The notes under the pieces are model-generated. The model had not been told where the DNA came from. It made no database searches and worked only from the letters and a program-made list of their open reading frames with translations. A stretch of 64,000 bases of DNA from Mycobacterium sp. DL592 (GTDB lineage Bacteria > Actinomycetota > Actinomycetes > Mycobacteriales > Mycobacteriaceae), in NCBI RefSeq assembly GCF_011694515.1, contig NZ_CP050192.1, positions 852,448-916,447 on the forward strand, in the 5' to 3' direction. This document shows positions 38,610 to 47,634 of the stretch, in pieces; positions within the stretch are counted from its first letter, which is position 1; each line of letters begins with the position of its first letter. The position numbers and the translations under genes were made by a program.

Positions 38610-39251
38610 ATGGTGCGCGCGCTCGGCTGGATCGGGGCAGCCGGTGCGGTCGTGGCGATCGCCGCGGTGCTCGCGCTCGATGTCACCCTCGGTGGACAGC
38701 AGGTCCGGGGCCGAGAGTTGCGCAGTGCCACGATCTCCGAATACGTCTACACCCCAGGCAGTTGGGCGTTTGTCGTCGCGGTGCTGACGCTGGCCGCGAC
38801 GTCGGCAGCCCTGCTGGTGGGCCTGATCCGGGCCGGCCGGGTCCGGATGCTGTCGGCCGGTTCGGTGTTGATGACGCTGTGGGTGGTGGGCCTGCTGGGT
38901 GTAGTCGCGTTCCCCAAACACAACTGGGTCACCGGGCCGAGTGCGTCGGGTACCGTGCATCGCGTCGCGACCCTGGTGGCATTCGTCGCACTGCCGGTGG
39001 CGGTGCTGCTGATCGCCCGTGGCAGCAGCGGCGCCGCCCGCACAGCCAGGTGGCTCGCTGTGATCGGAATGGGTTGGCTGGCAGTGCTGTTCGCGGCCAT
39101 CGTGGTCGGCGTGGCCACCGATCAATCGTGGTGGAGGCTCATCCCACTCGGCCTTGTGGAACGGGGGATCGCCGGCTTCGAGGTGGCCGCAATTATCGCG
39201 CTCGGGCTGTGGCTGACGCGGGGCTCCGGCGCCTCGGCGAGCGCGTCGTAG
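38610..39251 (+). CDS. DUF998-type integral membrane protein
   Basis: A 213-residue hydrophobic protein with six predicted membrane segments (for example 5-25, 52-72, 83-103, 116-136, 146-166, 180-200). The loop 'SATISEYVYTPGSW' after the first helix and 'VVAFPKHNWVTGPSASGTVHRVAT' match the DUF998 pattern. The function is unknown. Its last 130 bp are antisense to the 3' end of the convergent neighbour, an unusually long convergent overlap. Confidence 0.8.
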   Translation: MVRALGWIGAAGAVVAIAAVLALDVTLGGQQVRGRELRSATISEYVYTPGSWAFVVAVLTLAATSAALLVGLIRAGRVRMLSAGSVLMTLWVVGLLGVVAFPKHNWVTGPSASGTVHRVATLVAFVALPVAVLLIARGSSGAARTARWLAVIGMGWLAVLFAAIVVGVATDQSWWRLIPLGLVERGIAGFEVAAIIALGLWLTRGSGASASAS

Positions 39252-39697
39252 ACCGCCCACCAGCGTGCCTCGTGTTCGACGGCTGAGATGCGGCCCTCCT
39301 CCAGGGCCAGGTCGGCCCGGTCCAGGGTGTGCGCCATCGCCTTGAGTGTGCGGTAGCCCTCGTCGACCTCGTCGTGGCTGTAGCCGGCCATCGACACCGC
39401 CCACATGCTGCGGACCTGCCAGCGCGGATCACCGGCGAGGGCGAATGTCATTGCCCCCGCGGCGATCACGAGCATGGTGCCGCCGATCAGCGCGGTCTCC
39501 GGCATACCGGCGAGCGAACCGCCGATCTGCAGGCTCACCCACAAGGCTGCGCCCCACATCGGCCAGGCCCGCCACAGCCGGAGTATCCGGCGCTGTCCCT
39601 CGCTGATACCCGGCGGGAACACCACCAGCCGGTAGCGGGTCATGCCGAAGCGGGCCGGATAGACGGTGAACGTGCCCCACACACTTGAAGTACTCAC
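39122..39697 (-). CDS. Uncharacterised mycobacterial membrane protein (DUF6611-like)
   Basis: A 191-residue protein with two adjacent hydrophobic segments (about 48-64 and 70-90) followed by a soluble helical tail containing 'RTLKAMAHTLDRADLALEEGRISAVEHEARWW'. The DUF6611 assignment is from memory of a mycobacterial family and is tentative. The gene starts with GTG 39697 on the minus strand and ends 130 bp inside the opposite-strand DUF998 gene; the overlapped portion (last 43 residues) is low in predicted structure and may be a recent extension. Confidence 0.65.
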   Translation of the reverse strand: MSTSSVWGTFTVYPARFGMTRYRLVVFPPGISEGQRRILRLWRAWPMWGAALWVSLQIGGSLAGMPETALIGGTMLVIAAGAMTFALAGDPRWQVRSMWAVSMAGYSHDEVDEGYRTLKAMAHTLDRADLALEEGRISAVEHEARWWAVYDALAEAPEPRVSHSPSAIIAATSKPAIPRSTRPSGMSLHHD

Positions 39698-39763
39698 ATA
39701 TCGAGGTCTACGCCTGCGCGCAGCCGCCGACCGCGATCTATACGGAATCCTGACGCCCGGTGC

Positions 39764-39782
39764 GGGAGTTTTGACGACTCCC
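39764..39782 (-). terminator. Hairpin downstream of pth
   Basis: GGGAGT and ACTCCC form a perfect 6-bp stem with a 7-nt loop, 3 nt after the pth stop codon on the minus strand. There is no T-run; candidate terminator of the rplY-pth unit. Confidence 0.4.
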
Positions 39783-39784
39783 TG

Positions 39785-40360
39785 TCACCAGGCGTGCACC
39801 TGGTTCTGCGCGGGATCCAGACCCACGTCGACCAACAGTTCGGTGGCGTCGGCCGCCAGTTCGCACAGTGTCGGCACCTCGGTGCGTTCGGTGGCCGAGA
39901 AGTTCTCCAGCACGAACGCTGCGGGATCCATACGCCCCGGCGGGCGGCCGATCCCGATCCGAACCCGCTGAAAGTTCTTGGTGCCCAGCGCATTCGCGAC
40001 TGATCGCAACCCGTTGTGCCCGCCTTCGCCGCCACCGAGTTTGAGCCGTATCTGGCCGAACTCGATGTCGAGCTCGTCGTGGATGACGATGAGGTCGGTG
40101 GGCATCACCGAGTAGAACTTGGCCAGCGGGCCGACCTGGCGCCCGGACTCGTTCATGAACGTCCGCGGCTTGGCCAGCACGACGGGCCGGTGGCCGAGCC
40201 GGCCGGTGACGATCTCCGCGCCGGAGCGCTTGTGCACCTTGAACGTCGCGCCCATCCGGGCGGCCAGCAGGTCGGCCACCATGAACCCGACGTTGTGCCG
40301 GGTCTTGGCGTACTGCGGTCCGGGATTGCCCAGGCCGACGACCAGGAGAGGCTCGGCCAT
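39785..40360 (-). CDS. pth: Peptidyl-tRNA hydrolase
   Basis: A 191-residue cytoplasmic esterase that recycles peptidyl-tRNA. The catalytic His is in TRHNVGF (about 21-23), with Asn in FMNESG, His-Asp in VIHDELDI and '[12 protein letters not shown]' binding the substrate. Orthologue of Rv1014c. It follows rplY by 9 nt on the same strand and is probably co-transcribed with it. A hairpin after the stop may end the unit. Confidence 0.96.
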   Translation of the reverse strand: MAEPLLVVGLGNPGPQYAKTRHNVGFMVADLLAARMGATFKVHKRSGAEIVTGRLGHRPVVLAKPRTFMNESGRQVGPLAKFYSVMPTDLIVIHDELDIEFGQIRLKLGGGEGGHNGLRSVANALGTKNFQRVRIGIGRPPGRMDPAAFVLENFSATERTEVPTLCELAADATELLVDVGLDPAQNQVHAW

Positions 40361-40369
40361 GGCGCGGGC

Positions 40370-41020
40370 TTACTCGGCCTCGGCCGACTCGCCCTCGGCC
40401 TCGGCCTCGGCAGCCGGAGCCGCCGCCGCAGTCTCCTCGCCGCCGCCCTCGGCGTCGAGGTCCTCGGCGGTCGGAGCGGTGACGATGTTGACGACCAGAA
40501 GCTCGGGGTCGCTGATCAGGGTGACGCCGCTGGGCAGCTCGACCTGGCCGGCGGTGATCTGGGTGCCCTCCTCGGCGCCTTCGATCGACAGGGTCAGCTG
40601 CTGCGGGATCGACAGCGCGTCGGCCTCGATCTCGATGGCGCTGGCGTCCTGGGTGACCAGGGTGCCGGAGGCGGCCTCGCCCTCGAGGATCACGGGCACC
40701 TCGACGGTGACCTTCTCGCCGCGGCGCACGACCAGCAGGTCGGCGTGCTGCAGGTTGCGGCGGATCGGGTGCACGGTGATGGCCTTGGTCAGTGCCAGCT
40801 GTTCCTTGCCCTCGATGTCGAGGGTCAGCACCGCGTTGGTACCGGCGTGGCGCAGCACGGCCGCGAAGTCGCGAGCGTTGAGGGCCAGGTGCTGCGGGGC
40901 TTCACCGTGGCCGTAGAGCACCACCGGGACCAGGCCGTCGCGGCGCGCACGGCGCGACTCGCCCTTGCCGGTCTTGCTGCGCACGGTGACGCTGAGTTTG
41001 TTGACGGGGTTCTTCGCCAT
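40370..41020 (-). CDS. rplY: 50S ribosomal protein L25/general stress protein Ctc
   Basis: A 216-residue CTC-type L25 with an N-terminal 5S rRNA-binding domain (residues 5-95: [29 protein letters not shown]) and a C-terminal TL5-like beta domain, ending in an acidic Ala/Glu tail ([17 protein letters not shown]). Length fits mycobacterial L25 (about 215 residues). ATG 41020 has AGGAG 7 nt upstream; the longer upstream frame has none. In M. tuberculosis it is next to lpqT; here an SDR and an aspartic protease intervene. Confidence 0.95.
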   Translation of the reverse strand: MAKNPVNKLSVTVRSKTGKGESRRARRDGLVPVVLYGHGEAPQHLALNARDFAAVLRHAGTNAVLTLDIEGKEQLALTKAITVHPIRRNLQHADLLVVRRGEKVTVEVPVILEGEAASGTLVTQDASAIEIEADALSIPQQLTLSIEGAEEGTQITAGQVELPSGVTLISDPELLVVNIVTAPTAEDLDAEGGGEETAAAAPAAEAEAEGESAEAE

Positions 41021-41160
41021 GTCGGTGCTCCTGTGTTGCCTGTCGTGGGTCGTCCGCACGGCAAAGGCAAGGCACCAGATCGCTTACGCGAAGCCTCGTC
41101 GATAACGGTGTTCAGACCACCCTCGCCGTGACGCGACCATCAGGGTAGCCGACGAGCTGC

Positions 41161-42027
41161 TCAGAGCGGAAATTCGGTGCCGGTGAGCTGCTCAGACAGG
41201 GTCCACAGGGCCCTGGCGGTCTTGGCGTCGCGGGCCAACGGGGTGCGCGGCGACGGCCCTGTGGGTCCGCGCATCGCGAACTTGGGGCCGATGAAACTGT
41301 TGCCCGGTAGGTCCGCCGATGCGGCGTAGAGGGTCTGGCGGGCGCCGAAGTCGGGACTGGTGGCGAACAGGCTGTTGCCGGCATGCCAGAAGCGGGTGCC
41401 GAACTGGTTGCCGGTGTTGCCCTGCAGGTTGGTGGCCGAATAGCCGGGGTGCGCCGCGTGGGACTTCAGCGGTGAGCCGACGGCGTCGAGACGTTTCTGC
41501 AGCTCGGCGGTGAACAGCAGGTTGGCCAGTTTGGACTGCCCGTAGGCCAGCCATGCCGAGTACGGCCTGGCTTTCCAGTTGAGGTCCTTGAGGCTGATCT
41601 TGCCCAGCACGTGCATGAACGACGACAGCGTGACGACGCGGTCGGTGACCTTGGGCAGCAGCAGGTTGGTCAGCGCGAAGTGGCCGAGATGGTTGGTGCC
41701 GATCTGGCTTTCGAAGCCATCCTTGGTCAGCGCGTAGGGCACGGCCATGATGCCGGCGTTGTTGATCAGCACGTCGACCTTCTCGACGCCGTCGGCGAAC
41801 TCGCGCACCGAGGCCAGGTCCTGCAGGTCGAGCGCACGGACTTCGACGTCGCCGGTCATGGTGGCGGCGGCCTGCTCGCCCTTGGCGATGCTGCGGCAGG
41901 CCAGGATGACGTTGCCGCCGACCCGGGCCAGTTCGCGTGCGGTCACCAAACCCAGTCCGCTGTTGGCGCCGGTGACGATGACGGTGCGGCCGGCGAACGA
42001 CGGGAGATCTGCTGCGGTCCAACTCAT
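41161..42027 (-). CDS. Short-chain dehydrogenase (retinol-dehydrogenase-like)
   Basis: A 288-residue SDR. Cofactor motif TGANSGLG (about 19-26), NNAG (about 89-92), catalytic Ser in LSSFMHV, and YGQSKLAN with the catalytic Tyr and Lys. The 'HPGYSATNLQG' segment after the catalytic loop is typical of the mycobacterial retinol dehydrogenase/WWOX-like subgroup. The substrate is unknown. ATG 42027 is supported by TAGAGT 7 nt upstream; the GTG at 42036 lies within that promoter. It diverges from the secreted aspartic protease gene. Confidence 0.9.
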   Translation of the reverse strand: MSWTAADLPSFAGRTVIVTGANSGLGLVTARELARVGGNVILACRSIAKGEQAAATMTGDVEVRALDLQDLASVREFADGVEKVDVLINNAGIMAVPYALTKDGFESQIGTNHLGHFALTNLLLPKVTDRVVTLSSFMHVLGKISLKDLNWKARPYSAWLAYGQSKLANLLFTAELQKRLDAVGSPLKSHAAHPGYSATNLQGNTGNQFGTRFWHAGNSLFATSPDFGARQTLYAASADLPGNSFIGPKFAMRGPTGPSPRTPLARDAKTARALWTLSEQLTGTEFPL

Positions 42028-42034
42028 GGCAGCC

Positions 42035-42040
42035 ACTCTA
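42035..42040 (-). promoter_or_regulatory. -10 hexamer TAGAGT for the SDR gene
   Basis: Minus-strand TAGAGT ends 7 nt before ATG 42027 and decides between the two in-frame starts. Confidence 0.5.
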
Positions 42041-42049
42041 GGTGGGCGC

Positions 42050-42068
42050 CCGCCGGACCGACCGGCGG
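42050..42068. repeat. GC-rich inverted repeat upstream of the aspartic protease gene
   Basis: CCGCCGG-ACCGA-CCGGCGG forms a perfect 7-bp stem in the divergent intergenic region. It may be an operator or a hairpin; no consensus is recognised. Confidence 0.35.
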
Positions 42069-42197
42069 CGTCGGGCGCGATCTGAGAAATTCATGGCAAT
42101 CCTGATGTGCTCTTCTTCCCGCTGGCTGGATGCTGTCGAATTGACGAAGCAGACAAATTGGTCGGATCCGCCACGTCCTGGAGTCGGGGAGTTCCAC

Positions 42198-43973
42198 ATG
42201 ACCGGTACGCCCACGGTGCAGCAGCGCGCGCGATCCACGCTCTGGCTGGGAGCGGGTGCCGTCACCTTCGGCGTCGGTGCCGCGCTGACGTGTGGCTCTG
42301 CGGTGGCGCACGCCGACAACTCCAGTGTCGGCAGCTCGCAGCGCCATGACAGCGGCGTGCTCGCATCCGCGTCGCCGACAGGCACCCGGTCGTCGGCCGG
42401 CTCGTTTCACACGTCCACCACTCCGGCGGTGCGGGCCGCGGCCTCCAGCGCGCTGCGGGGCTCGACGCCGCCGGTTGCGGTCCGATCGATCTCTGCGGCG
42501 ACTGCCGATCAGACGCCGAATCCCGGTCTCGCCCTTCTCGACAACCTCAACAACACCGTGCAAACCCTGACCGGCCGGCCACTGGTCGGCGAGGGCGCAG
42601 CCGGCACGACGGACGCCCAGGGGGTGGGCACCCCGGGTGGGCCGGGCGGATGGCTCTATGGCAACGGCGGTGCGGGTGGCACGAGCACTGCCGCCGGCGC
42701 GGCCGGTGGCGCCGGGGGTGCGGCCGGGCTGGTCGGAAACGGCGGGGCCGGTGGCGTGGGCGGCTGGGGTGGCGCCGGTGGTGTCGGTGGCACCGGCGGC
42801 CTGCTGTACGGCAACGGTGGCGCAGGCGGGGCCGGTGGCCCGACCGGGACTGGTGGTGCCGGTGGCAACGCGCTGCTGTTCGGCAGTGGTGGACCAGGCG
42901 GGCTCGGCGGCGAAACCGCCCAAGGCGGTAGCGGTGGTCGGGGTGGTCTGCTGTCCGGCAACGGCGGAGCGGGCGGCAACGGCGGCGTGCTGGCCTCCGG
43001 TGGATCCGGCGGTGCCGCGGGATTGTTCGGCAAGCACGGTGCCACCGGCGCCAACGGTGGCGCCCCGGCGATCGCGGTGTCCTACACGACGACGAACAAC
43101 TATTCGACAGTCCAGGTGTCCATCGGCGGCCAGGCGCCGGTGGCGATCGAGGTCGATACCGGGTCCAGCGGTCTGCTCATCCCGATCACCCAAATCGACG
43201 TGAGCAACCTGGAACCCACCGGTATCACCAACTACACCGAGTACGGCGGTTCGCAGCGGGACTATTACACCGAGTACCGGACGTCGGTCGACTACGGCAA
43301 TGGCATGGTCACCCAGTCGACGGTGATCGGCGTCATCGACCGTGTCACCGAGCTCAAAGACGGCTCGTGGGTGGATGTTCCGCAAGAGGACTGGACCAAC
43401 CCGAAGTACGCCATCGACGCGGTAATGGGTGTGTGCTGGGGCGCCGACGGTGGCGGACTGACCAGCCCCATCCACGACTTGCCCGCCGGTCTGAATCAGG
43501 GTTTCCTGATGAACTTGCCCGTGGCGCAGCTGGTGTTCGGTGCCAACCCGCTCACTCCGGTGACCGCGGTGTCCGGTTGGTACGCAACGACGTTGGCCGC
43601 CCAGGTCAGTTACCAGGGCGTGCAGTCGGCGATCACGCCGATCGTGAAGAACGTCGTCATCGACAGCGGCGGCCTCGGTGGGTACATCCCGCGCGACGTC
43701 TTGCCGAGCACGCTGTCGGATTACAGCGTCGGCGACACCCTGCCGGTGGGCACCACGATCTCCTACTTCACGCCCGACGGCCAGACACTGTTGTTCTCGA
43801 CCACAATCACCCAGGACCAGTACGACGCGGATAACGGCCCCTTCGTGTCGTCGTTCTCCGACGGCGCCAACACCGGCATCGCACCGTTCCTGCTCGGGCC
43901 GATCTATTTCTCCTACACGCCAGCCGATTTCGGGACGGCAACCTTCGACTACGCGCCGGCTACTTCACCGTGA
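42198..43973 (+). CDS. Secreted PGRS-like aspartic protease (PecA/PE_PGRS35-like, without PE domain)
   Basis: A 591-residue exported protein. A Sec-type signal peptide (about 1-40, ending AVAHADN) replaces the PE domain. A Ser/Ala/Thr linker is followed by a Gly-rich PGRS-like region (about 145-285, repeats of GNGGAGG/GGAGG) and a C-terminal retropepsin-like aspartic protease domain (about 290-591) with catalytic Asp motifs VDTGSSG and IDSGG. PecA in pathogenic mycobacteria trims PE-linked lipases; here the substrate is unknown. ATG 42198 has GGGGAG 7 nt upstream. Overlaps lpqT by 14 bp, convergent. Confidence 0.88.
   Translation: MTGTPTVQQRARSTLWLGAGAVTFGVGAALTCGSAVAHADNSSVGSSQRHDSGVLASASPTGTRSSAGSFHTSTTPAVRAAASSALRGSTPPVAVRSISAATADQTPNPGLALLDNLNNTVQTLTGRPLVGEGAAGTTDAQGVGTPGGPGGWLYGNGGAGGTSTAAGAAGGAGGAAGLVGNGGAGGVGGWGGAGGVGGTGGLLYGNGGAGGAGGPTGTGGAGGNALLFGSGGPGGLGGETAQGGSGGRGGLLSGNGGAGGNGGVLASGGSGGAAGLFGKHGATGANGGAPAIAVSYTTTNNYSTVQVSIGGQAPVAIEVDTGSSGLLIPITQIDVSNLEPTGITNYTEYGGSQRDYYTEYRTSVDYGNGMVTQSTVIGVIDRVTELKDGSWVDVPQEDWTNPKYAIDAVMGVCWGADGGGLTSPIHDLPAGLNQGFLMNLPVAQLVFGANPLTPVTAVSGWYATTLAAQVSYQGVQSAITPIVKNVVIDSGGLGGYIPRDVLPSTLSDYSVGDTLPVGTTISYFTPDGQTLLFSTTITQDQYDADNGPFVSSFSDGANTGIAPFLLGPIYFSYTPADFGTATFDYAPATSP
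42632..43062 (+). repeat. PGRS-like repeat region (GGCGGNGCC-type)
   Basis: Tandem degenerate repeats of 9-18 bp encode the Gly-rich segment, typical polymorphic GC-rich sequence. All repeat units keep the frame, so length change would not disrupt the protease. Confidence 0.8.
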
Positions 43974-44610
43974 CGGTGAAGCCCGAGATGATCGCCTCGA
44001 CTCCCTCGGCCTGGGCGGCGGCCTCGTTGGCCAGCGTCGTAACGGTGAACTGCACCAGATAGCGCTGGAACTTCGGGCCCGGCGTCACCGGGATCACCAC
44101 CCGGTTGTAAGAGTGCAGCCGCCTGCCGTCAGCGCCGTCGTAGCTGCCTTCGATCATCGCCGACGGAAAGCCGCGGAAATCGGCGGAGGAGGCATTGAGC
44201 TTGGTGAAGTTCTTCGACATCTCGGCGTCCACGCTGGCGTGCTTGAGCGCCTCGGCGACGTCGAAGTTGCCGGTCAGCTTGAACACCACCACCATCGCTG
44301 TCGGGTAGGTGTTGTTCTTGGCGATCACCTCGGTACCCGGTGAGAAATTCGGGTTGGCGTACTTGGTCCAGCCTGGCGGGCGCGGCAGCGTCACGGTCAG
44401 GTCGGTGAGCTTGTCCAGGGGGATCTGCTCGCCGGTGACCCCGAGCCCGTAGAGGTATTCGGCTAGCGGCTGCGGCTTGTCCGAACTCGAGGTGGTGGTC
44501 GTGGTCGTCGGTGTCGATGTCCACACCGACGAGTAGTCCGGCGGATCCGACCCGCAGGCCGTCACGGTCATGGCCAGGACCAGGGCGGTGGCCGCCACGC
44601 GTGCTCTCAC
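43960..44610 (-). CDS. lpqT: Lipoprotein LpqT (Rv1016c-type)
   Basis: A 216-residue lipoprotein: lipobox VTAC with lipidated Cys19, Thr/Ser linker (about 30-45) and an LpqN/LpqT domain with '[20 protein letters not shown]', '[15 protein letters not shown]' and '[18 protein letters not shown]'. The family is described as binding envelope and mycolyl-transfer proteins. It overlaps arsC by 4 nt and lies in the unit prsA-arsC-lpqT. M. tuberculosis has lpqT directly after prsA, so arsC is an insertion. Confidence 0.92.
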   Translation of the reverse strand: MRARVAATALVLAMTVTACGSDPPDYSSVWTSTPTTTTTTSSSDKPQPLAEYLYGLGVTGEQIPLDKLTDLTVTLPRPPGWTKYANPNFSPGTEVIAKNNTYPTAMVVVFKLTGNFDVAEALKHASVDAEMSKNFTKLNASSADFRGFPSAMIEGSYDGADGRRLHSYNRVVIPVTPGPKFQRYLVQFTVTTLANEAAAQAEGVEAIISGFTVTVK

Positions 44611-44954
44611 AGAATCTCGTGCACGGCGTCGATCGGCCGGGCCAGCCGGGTGCCCTTGGCGGTCACCACGAACGGACGCTCGATGAGTATCGGGTTGGCC
44701 GCCATGGCGTCTAGGAGTACGTCGTCGTCGGCCTCGGCGAGATTGAGCTCACCGTAGAGGGACTCACGTTTGCGGACTGCGGTGCGAACGTCGATGCCGG
44801 CGTCGGCGATCAGGGTGGCGATCTCGGCCCGCGACGGCGGCGTCTTCTGGTATTCGACGATCTGCGGCTCGATACCGTTGTCGCGCAGCAGATCCAGCGT
44901 CTTACGCGAGGTGCTGCACCGCGGATTGTGATAGATGACTGCCGTGCTTGGCAA
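44607..44954 (-). CDS. arsC: ArsC/Spx-type arsenate reductase family protein
   Basis: A 115-residue thioredoxin-fold protein of the glutaredoxin-coupled ArsC family. The catalytic Cys is in YHNPRCSTSRK (Cys13), and the conserved 'GIEPQIVEYQKTPPSRAEI', 'KRESLYGEL' and 'NPILIERPFVV' segments are present, with the Arg residues that stabilise arsenate. The start is TTG 44954, supported by GGGAG 5 nt upstream; no in-frame ATG exists near. It overlaps lpqT by 4 nt and follows prsA by 9 nt. Confidence 0.88.
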   Translation of the reverse strand: MPSTAVIYHNPRCSTSRKTLDLLRDNGIEPQIVEYQKTPPSRAEIATLIADAGIDVRTAVRKRESLYGELNLAEADDDVLLDAMAANPILIERPFVVTAKGTRLARPIDAVHEIL

Positions 44955-44963
44955 CGGATCTCC

Positions 44964-45944
44964 CTATGCGTCCCCGTCGAAAAGTCCTGTGACCGAACCG
45001 TTTTCGAAGACCGCCCGAATGGTGCTGCCCAGCAGTGGGGCGATGGACAGCACGGTCAGCTGCGGGAAGCGCTTGGAGTCCTCGATCGGCAGCGTGTTGG
45101 TGACGATCACCTCACGGGCGCCGCTCTCGGCCAGCCGCTCAGCCGCCGGGTCCGACAGCACACCGTGGGTGGCGGCGATGATGACGTCTTTGGCGCCGTC
45201 GTTGCGCAGCAGCTTGACCGCACCGGCGATGGTGCCGCCGGTGTCGATCATGTCGTCGGTCAGCACGCAGGTCTTGCCTTCGACCTCACCGACCACGCGG
45301 TTGGACACCACCTGGTTGGGCACCCGCGGGTCGCGGGTCTTGTGGATGAACGCCAGCGGGGTACCGCCGAGCGCGTCGGCCCATTTCTCGGCCACCCGCA
45401 CACGTCCGGAGTCCGGCGACACCACGACGACGTTCTCGCAGTTGTAGTTGTCGCGGATGTAGCCGGTGAGCAGCGGCTGGGCCCGCATGTGGTCCACCGG
45501 GCCGTCGAAGAAGCCCTGGATCTGGTCGGTATGCAGGTCGACCGACACGATGCGGTCGGCGCCGGCGGTCTTGAGCAGGTCGGCGACCAGGCGGGCCGAG
45601 ATCGGCTCGCGGCCGCGGTGCTTCTTGTCCTGGCGGGCGTAGGGGTAGAACGGCAGGATCGCGGTGATCCGCTTGGCGCTGCCACGCTTGAGCGCGTCGA
45701 TCATCAGCAGCTGTTCCATCAGCCACTTGTTCAGCGGCGCCGGATGGGACTGCAGGACGAAGGCGTCGCAGCCGCGCACCGATTCGTCGAAACGGACGAA
45801 GATCTCCCCGTTGGCGAAATCCCGTGCGGTCTGCGCAGTGACCTGGACATTGAGTTCTTTGGCGACCTGCTCGGCCAGTTCGGGGTGCGCCCGGCCGGAG
45901 AAGAGCATCAGATTCTTGCGGTTGTCGGTCCAGTCCGTGCCCAC
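44964..45944 (-). CDS. prsA: Ribose-phosphate pyrophosphokinase
   Basis: A 326-residue enzyme converting ribose 5-phosphate and ATP to PRPP, the precursor of nucleotides and of decaprenylphosphoryl arabinose. Motifs: 'FANGEIFVRFDESVRG', 'PYARQDKKHRGREPISA', 'VSVDLHTDQIQGFF' and the PRPP loop 'VLTDDMIDTGGT'. GTG start at 45944. A TACGAT -10 candidate on the minus strand lies about 40 nt upstream (45984-45989). It follows glmU, as in M. tuberculosis, and leads arsC-lpqT. Confidence 0.96.
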   Translation of the reverse strand: MGTDWTDNRKNLMLFSGRAHPELAEQVAKELNVQVTAQTARDFANGEIFVRFDESVRGCDAFVLQSHPAPLNKWLMEQLLMIDALKRGSAKRITAILPFYPYARQDKKHRGREPISARLVADLLKTAGADRIVSVDLHTDQIQGFFDGPVDHMRAQPLLTGYIRDNYNCENVVVVSPDSGRVRVAEKWADALGGTPLAFIHKTRDPRVPNQVVSNRVVGEVEGKTCVLTDDMIDTGGTIAGAVKLLRNDGAKDVIIAATHGVLSDPAAERLAESGAREVIVTNTLPIEDSKRFPQLTVLSIAPLLGSTIRAVFENGSVTGLFDGDA

Positions 45945-46038
45945 TATGTGCTGCCCTTGCCGGTCGGGGATCGATACGGGCCAATCGTACGGTGCCGGTG
46001 CGCCGGGTTACCAAAAAGGCAACATCTGGCGACGCGGA

Positions 46039-47493
46039 TCACCCCTGGGCGTCGGTCGCCTTGGCCTTGCGGGCGGCCTCGGCCGAGGCGCTGTTCGGCC
46101 GCTTCTCGAGCACCCAGTCCTCGATGTTGCGCTGCGGGCCTGCCGAAACGGCCAGCGCACCCGGCGGGACGTCGTCGCGCAGCACGGTGCCCGCGCCGGT
46201 GTAGGCGCCGTCGCCGACGGTGACCGGCGCCACGAACATGGTGTCCGAGCCGGTCCGCACGTGGGAGCCGATGGTGGTGCGCCGCTTCGTCTCGCCGTCG
46301 TAGTTGACGAAGACGCTGGAGGCCCCGATATTGCTGTGCTCGCCGATGTCGGCGTCGCCGACGTAGGTCAGGTGCGGCACCTTGGTGCCGGTGCCGATGA
46401 CGGCGTTCTTGGTCTCGACGAATGCGCCGAGCTTGCCGTGGGCGCCGAGTTCGGTGCCGGGGCGCAGGTAGGTGAACGGGCCGACGGTCGCCTCGTCGCC
46501 GATCACGGCGAGTTGTCCGTGGGTGCGTACCACCGACGCGCGGTCGCCGACCTCGACGTCGGTCAGCGTGGTGTCGGGCCCGATCTCGCAGCCTGCGCCG
46601 ATCTCGGTGGTGCCGAGCAGCTGGGTGCCGGGCCGGATCACGGTGTCCCGGCCGATCGTGACGTCGACGTCGATCCAGGTGGTCCTCGGGTCGACGACGG
46701 TCACACCCGCCCGCTGATGGCCGGCGACGATCCGCCGGTTGAGCTCGGCGGCCAGGTCGGACAGCTGCACCCGGTCATTGACGCCGGCCACCAGGGCGTG
46801 GTCGTCGACGTGGTTGGCGTGCACGACCTGACCGTCGGCCCGCACGATCGAGATCAAGTCGGTCAGGTACAGCTCGTGCTGGGCGTTGTCGGCCGACAGC
46901 CGGCTCAGTCCGGAGCGCAGCGCGGCGATGTCGAAGGCGTAGATGCCGGCGTTGACCTCGCGGATGGCGCGCTGCTGCGGGGTGGCGTCGGTCTCCTCGA
47001 CGATGGCGATGACCTCGCCGTCCTGCGTGCGCAGGATGCGGCCGTAGCCGGTCGCGTCGGGAACAGTGGTGGTCAGCACCGTGATGGCGGCATGCTCACC
47101 GCGATGGCTGTCGATGAGGGCGGCCAGTGTGTCGGCGTCGAGCAGCGGGACGTCACCTGAGGTGACCAGAACCACCCCGCCGAAGTCCTCCGGCAGCGCG
47201 GCCAGCCCGCACATGGCGGCGTGCCCGGTGCCCAGCTGCTGTTCCTGGACGGCCACCTCGATGCGTCGGCCCAGGGTGGTGGCCAGCTCGCCGACCACCG
47301 GGCCGACGCGCTCGCGGTCCTTGCCGAGCACCACCACGATCTGCTCGGGTGCGAGCTTGGCCGCGGTGTGCAGTGCGTGCGCCAGCATGCTGCGCCCGCC
47401 GAGGGTGTGCAGAACCTTGGGGGTGTCCGATTTCATGCGGGTGCCGGCACCGGCCGCCAGGATGAGGACGGCCGCCTGGTTGTGTGTGGTCAC
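46039..47493 (-). CDS. glmU: Bifunctional GlmU: GlcN-1-P acetyltransferase / GlcNAc-1-P uridyltransferase
   Basis: A 484-residue enzyme making UDP-GlcNAc for peptidoglycan and arabinogalactan. The N-terminal uridyltransferase domain (1-230) begins [20 protein letters not shown], and the C-terminal left-handed beta-helix (about 250-460) shows hexad repeats such as [20 protein letters not shown]. Asp in 'TSGDVPLLD' and the mycobacterial C-terminal extension (about 460-484) are present. GTG 47493 has GGAGG 6 nt upstream; the longer open frame into the tRNA and tetR region is spurious. Confidence 0.96.
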   Translation of the reverse strand: MTTHNQAAVLILAAGAGTRMKSDTPKVLHTLGGRSMLAHALHTAAKLAPEQIVVVLGKDRERVGPVVGELATTLGRRIEVAVQEQQLGTGHAAMCGLAALPEDFGGVVLVTSGDVPLLDADTLAALIDSHRGEHAAITVLTTTVPDATGYGRILRTQDGEVIAIVEETDATPQQRAIREVNAGIYAFDIAALRSGLSRLSADNAQHELYLTDLISIVRADGQVVHANHVDDHALVAGVNDRVQLSDLAAELNRRIVAGHQRAGVTVVDPRTTWIDVDVTIGRDTVIRPGTQLLGTTEIGAGCEIGPDTTLTDVEVGDRASVVRTHGQLAVIGDEATVGPFTYLRPGTELGAHGKLGAFVETKNAVIGTGTKVPHLTYVGDADIGEHSNIGASSVFVNYDGETKRRTTIGSHVRTGSDTMFVAPVTVGDGAYTGAGTVLRDDVPPGALAVSAGPQRNIEDWVLEKRPNSASAEAARKAKATDAQG

Positions 47494-47510
47494 GCAGACC
47501 TCCCCTTGAG

Positions 47511-47582
47511 CTCCGTCGCCAGGACTCGAACCTGAACTATCTGAACCAAAATCAGAGGTGCTGCCGATTACACCACGACGGA
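47511..47582 (-). tRNA. tRNA-Gln (anticodon TTG)
   Basis: A 72-nt minus-strand tRNA: acceptor stem TCCGTCG/CGACGGA, anticodon stem TCTGA/TCAGA with loop TTTTGGT (anticodon TTG, reading CAA), T-loop GGTTCGAGTCC and discriminator G. CCA is not encoded. Position between glmU and the tetR gene matches the glnU tRNA of M. tuberculosis. Confidence 0.95.
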
Positions 47583-47622
47583 CTGGCTGCTTTGTTCGCA
47601 AAGAGACTCTAGTCGAAGGGCC

Positions 47623-47628
47623 TACTCT
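47623..47628 (+). promoter_or_regulatory. -10 hexamer TACTCT for the tetR-mfd-mazG unit
   Basis: TACTCT lies 6 nt before GTG 47635 and predicts a leaderless tetR mRNA. Confidence 0.5.
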
Positions 47629-47634
47629 TATCCG

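Noticed and set aside
42632..43062. Regular short repeats that could suggest a CRISPR array
   Set aside because: Repeats are GGC-rich, in frame and coding (PGRS); no unique spacers and no cas genes.
45990..46020. GTTGCC-TTTTT-GGTAAC hairpin after glmU
   Set aside because: Six weak pairs with a wobble and no T-run after it; glmU and prsA are probably one unit.
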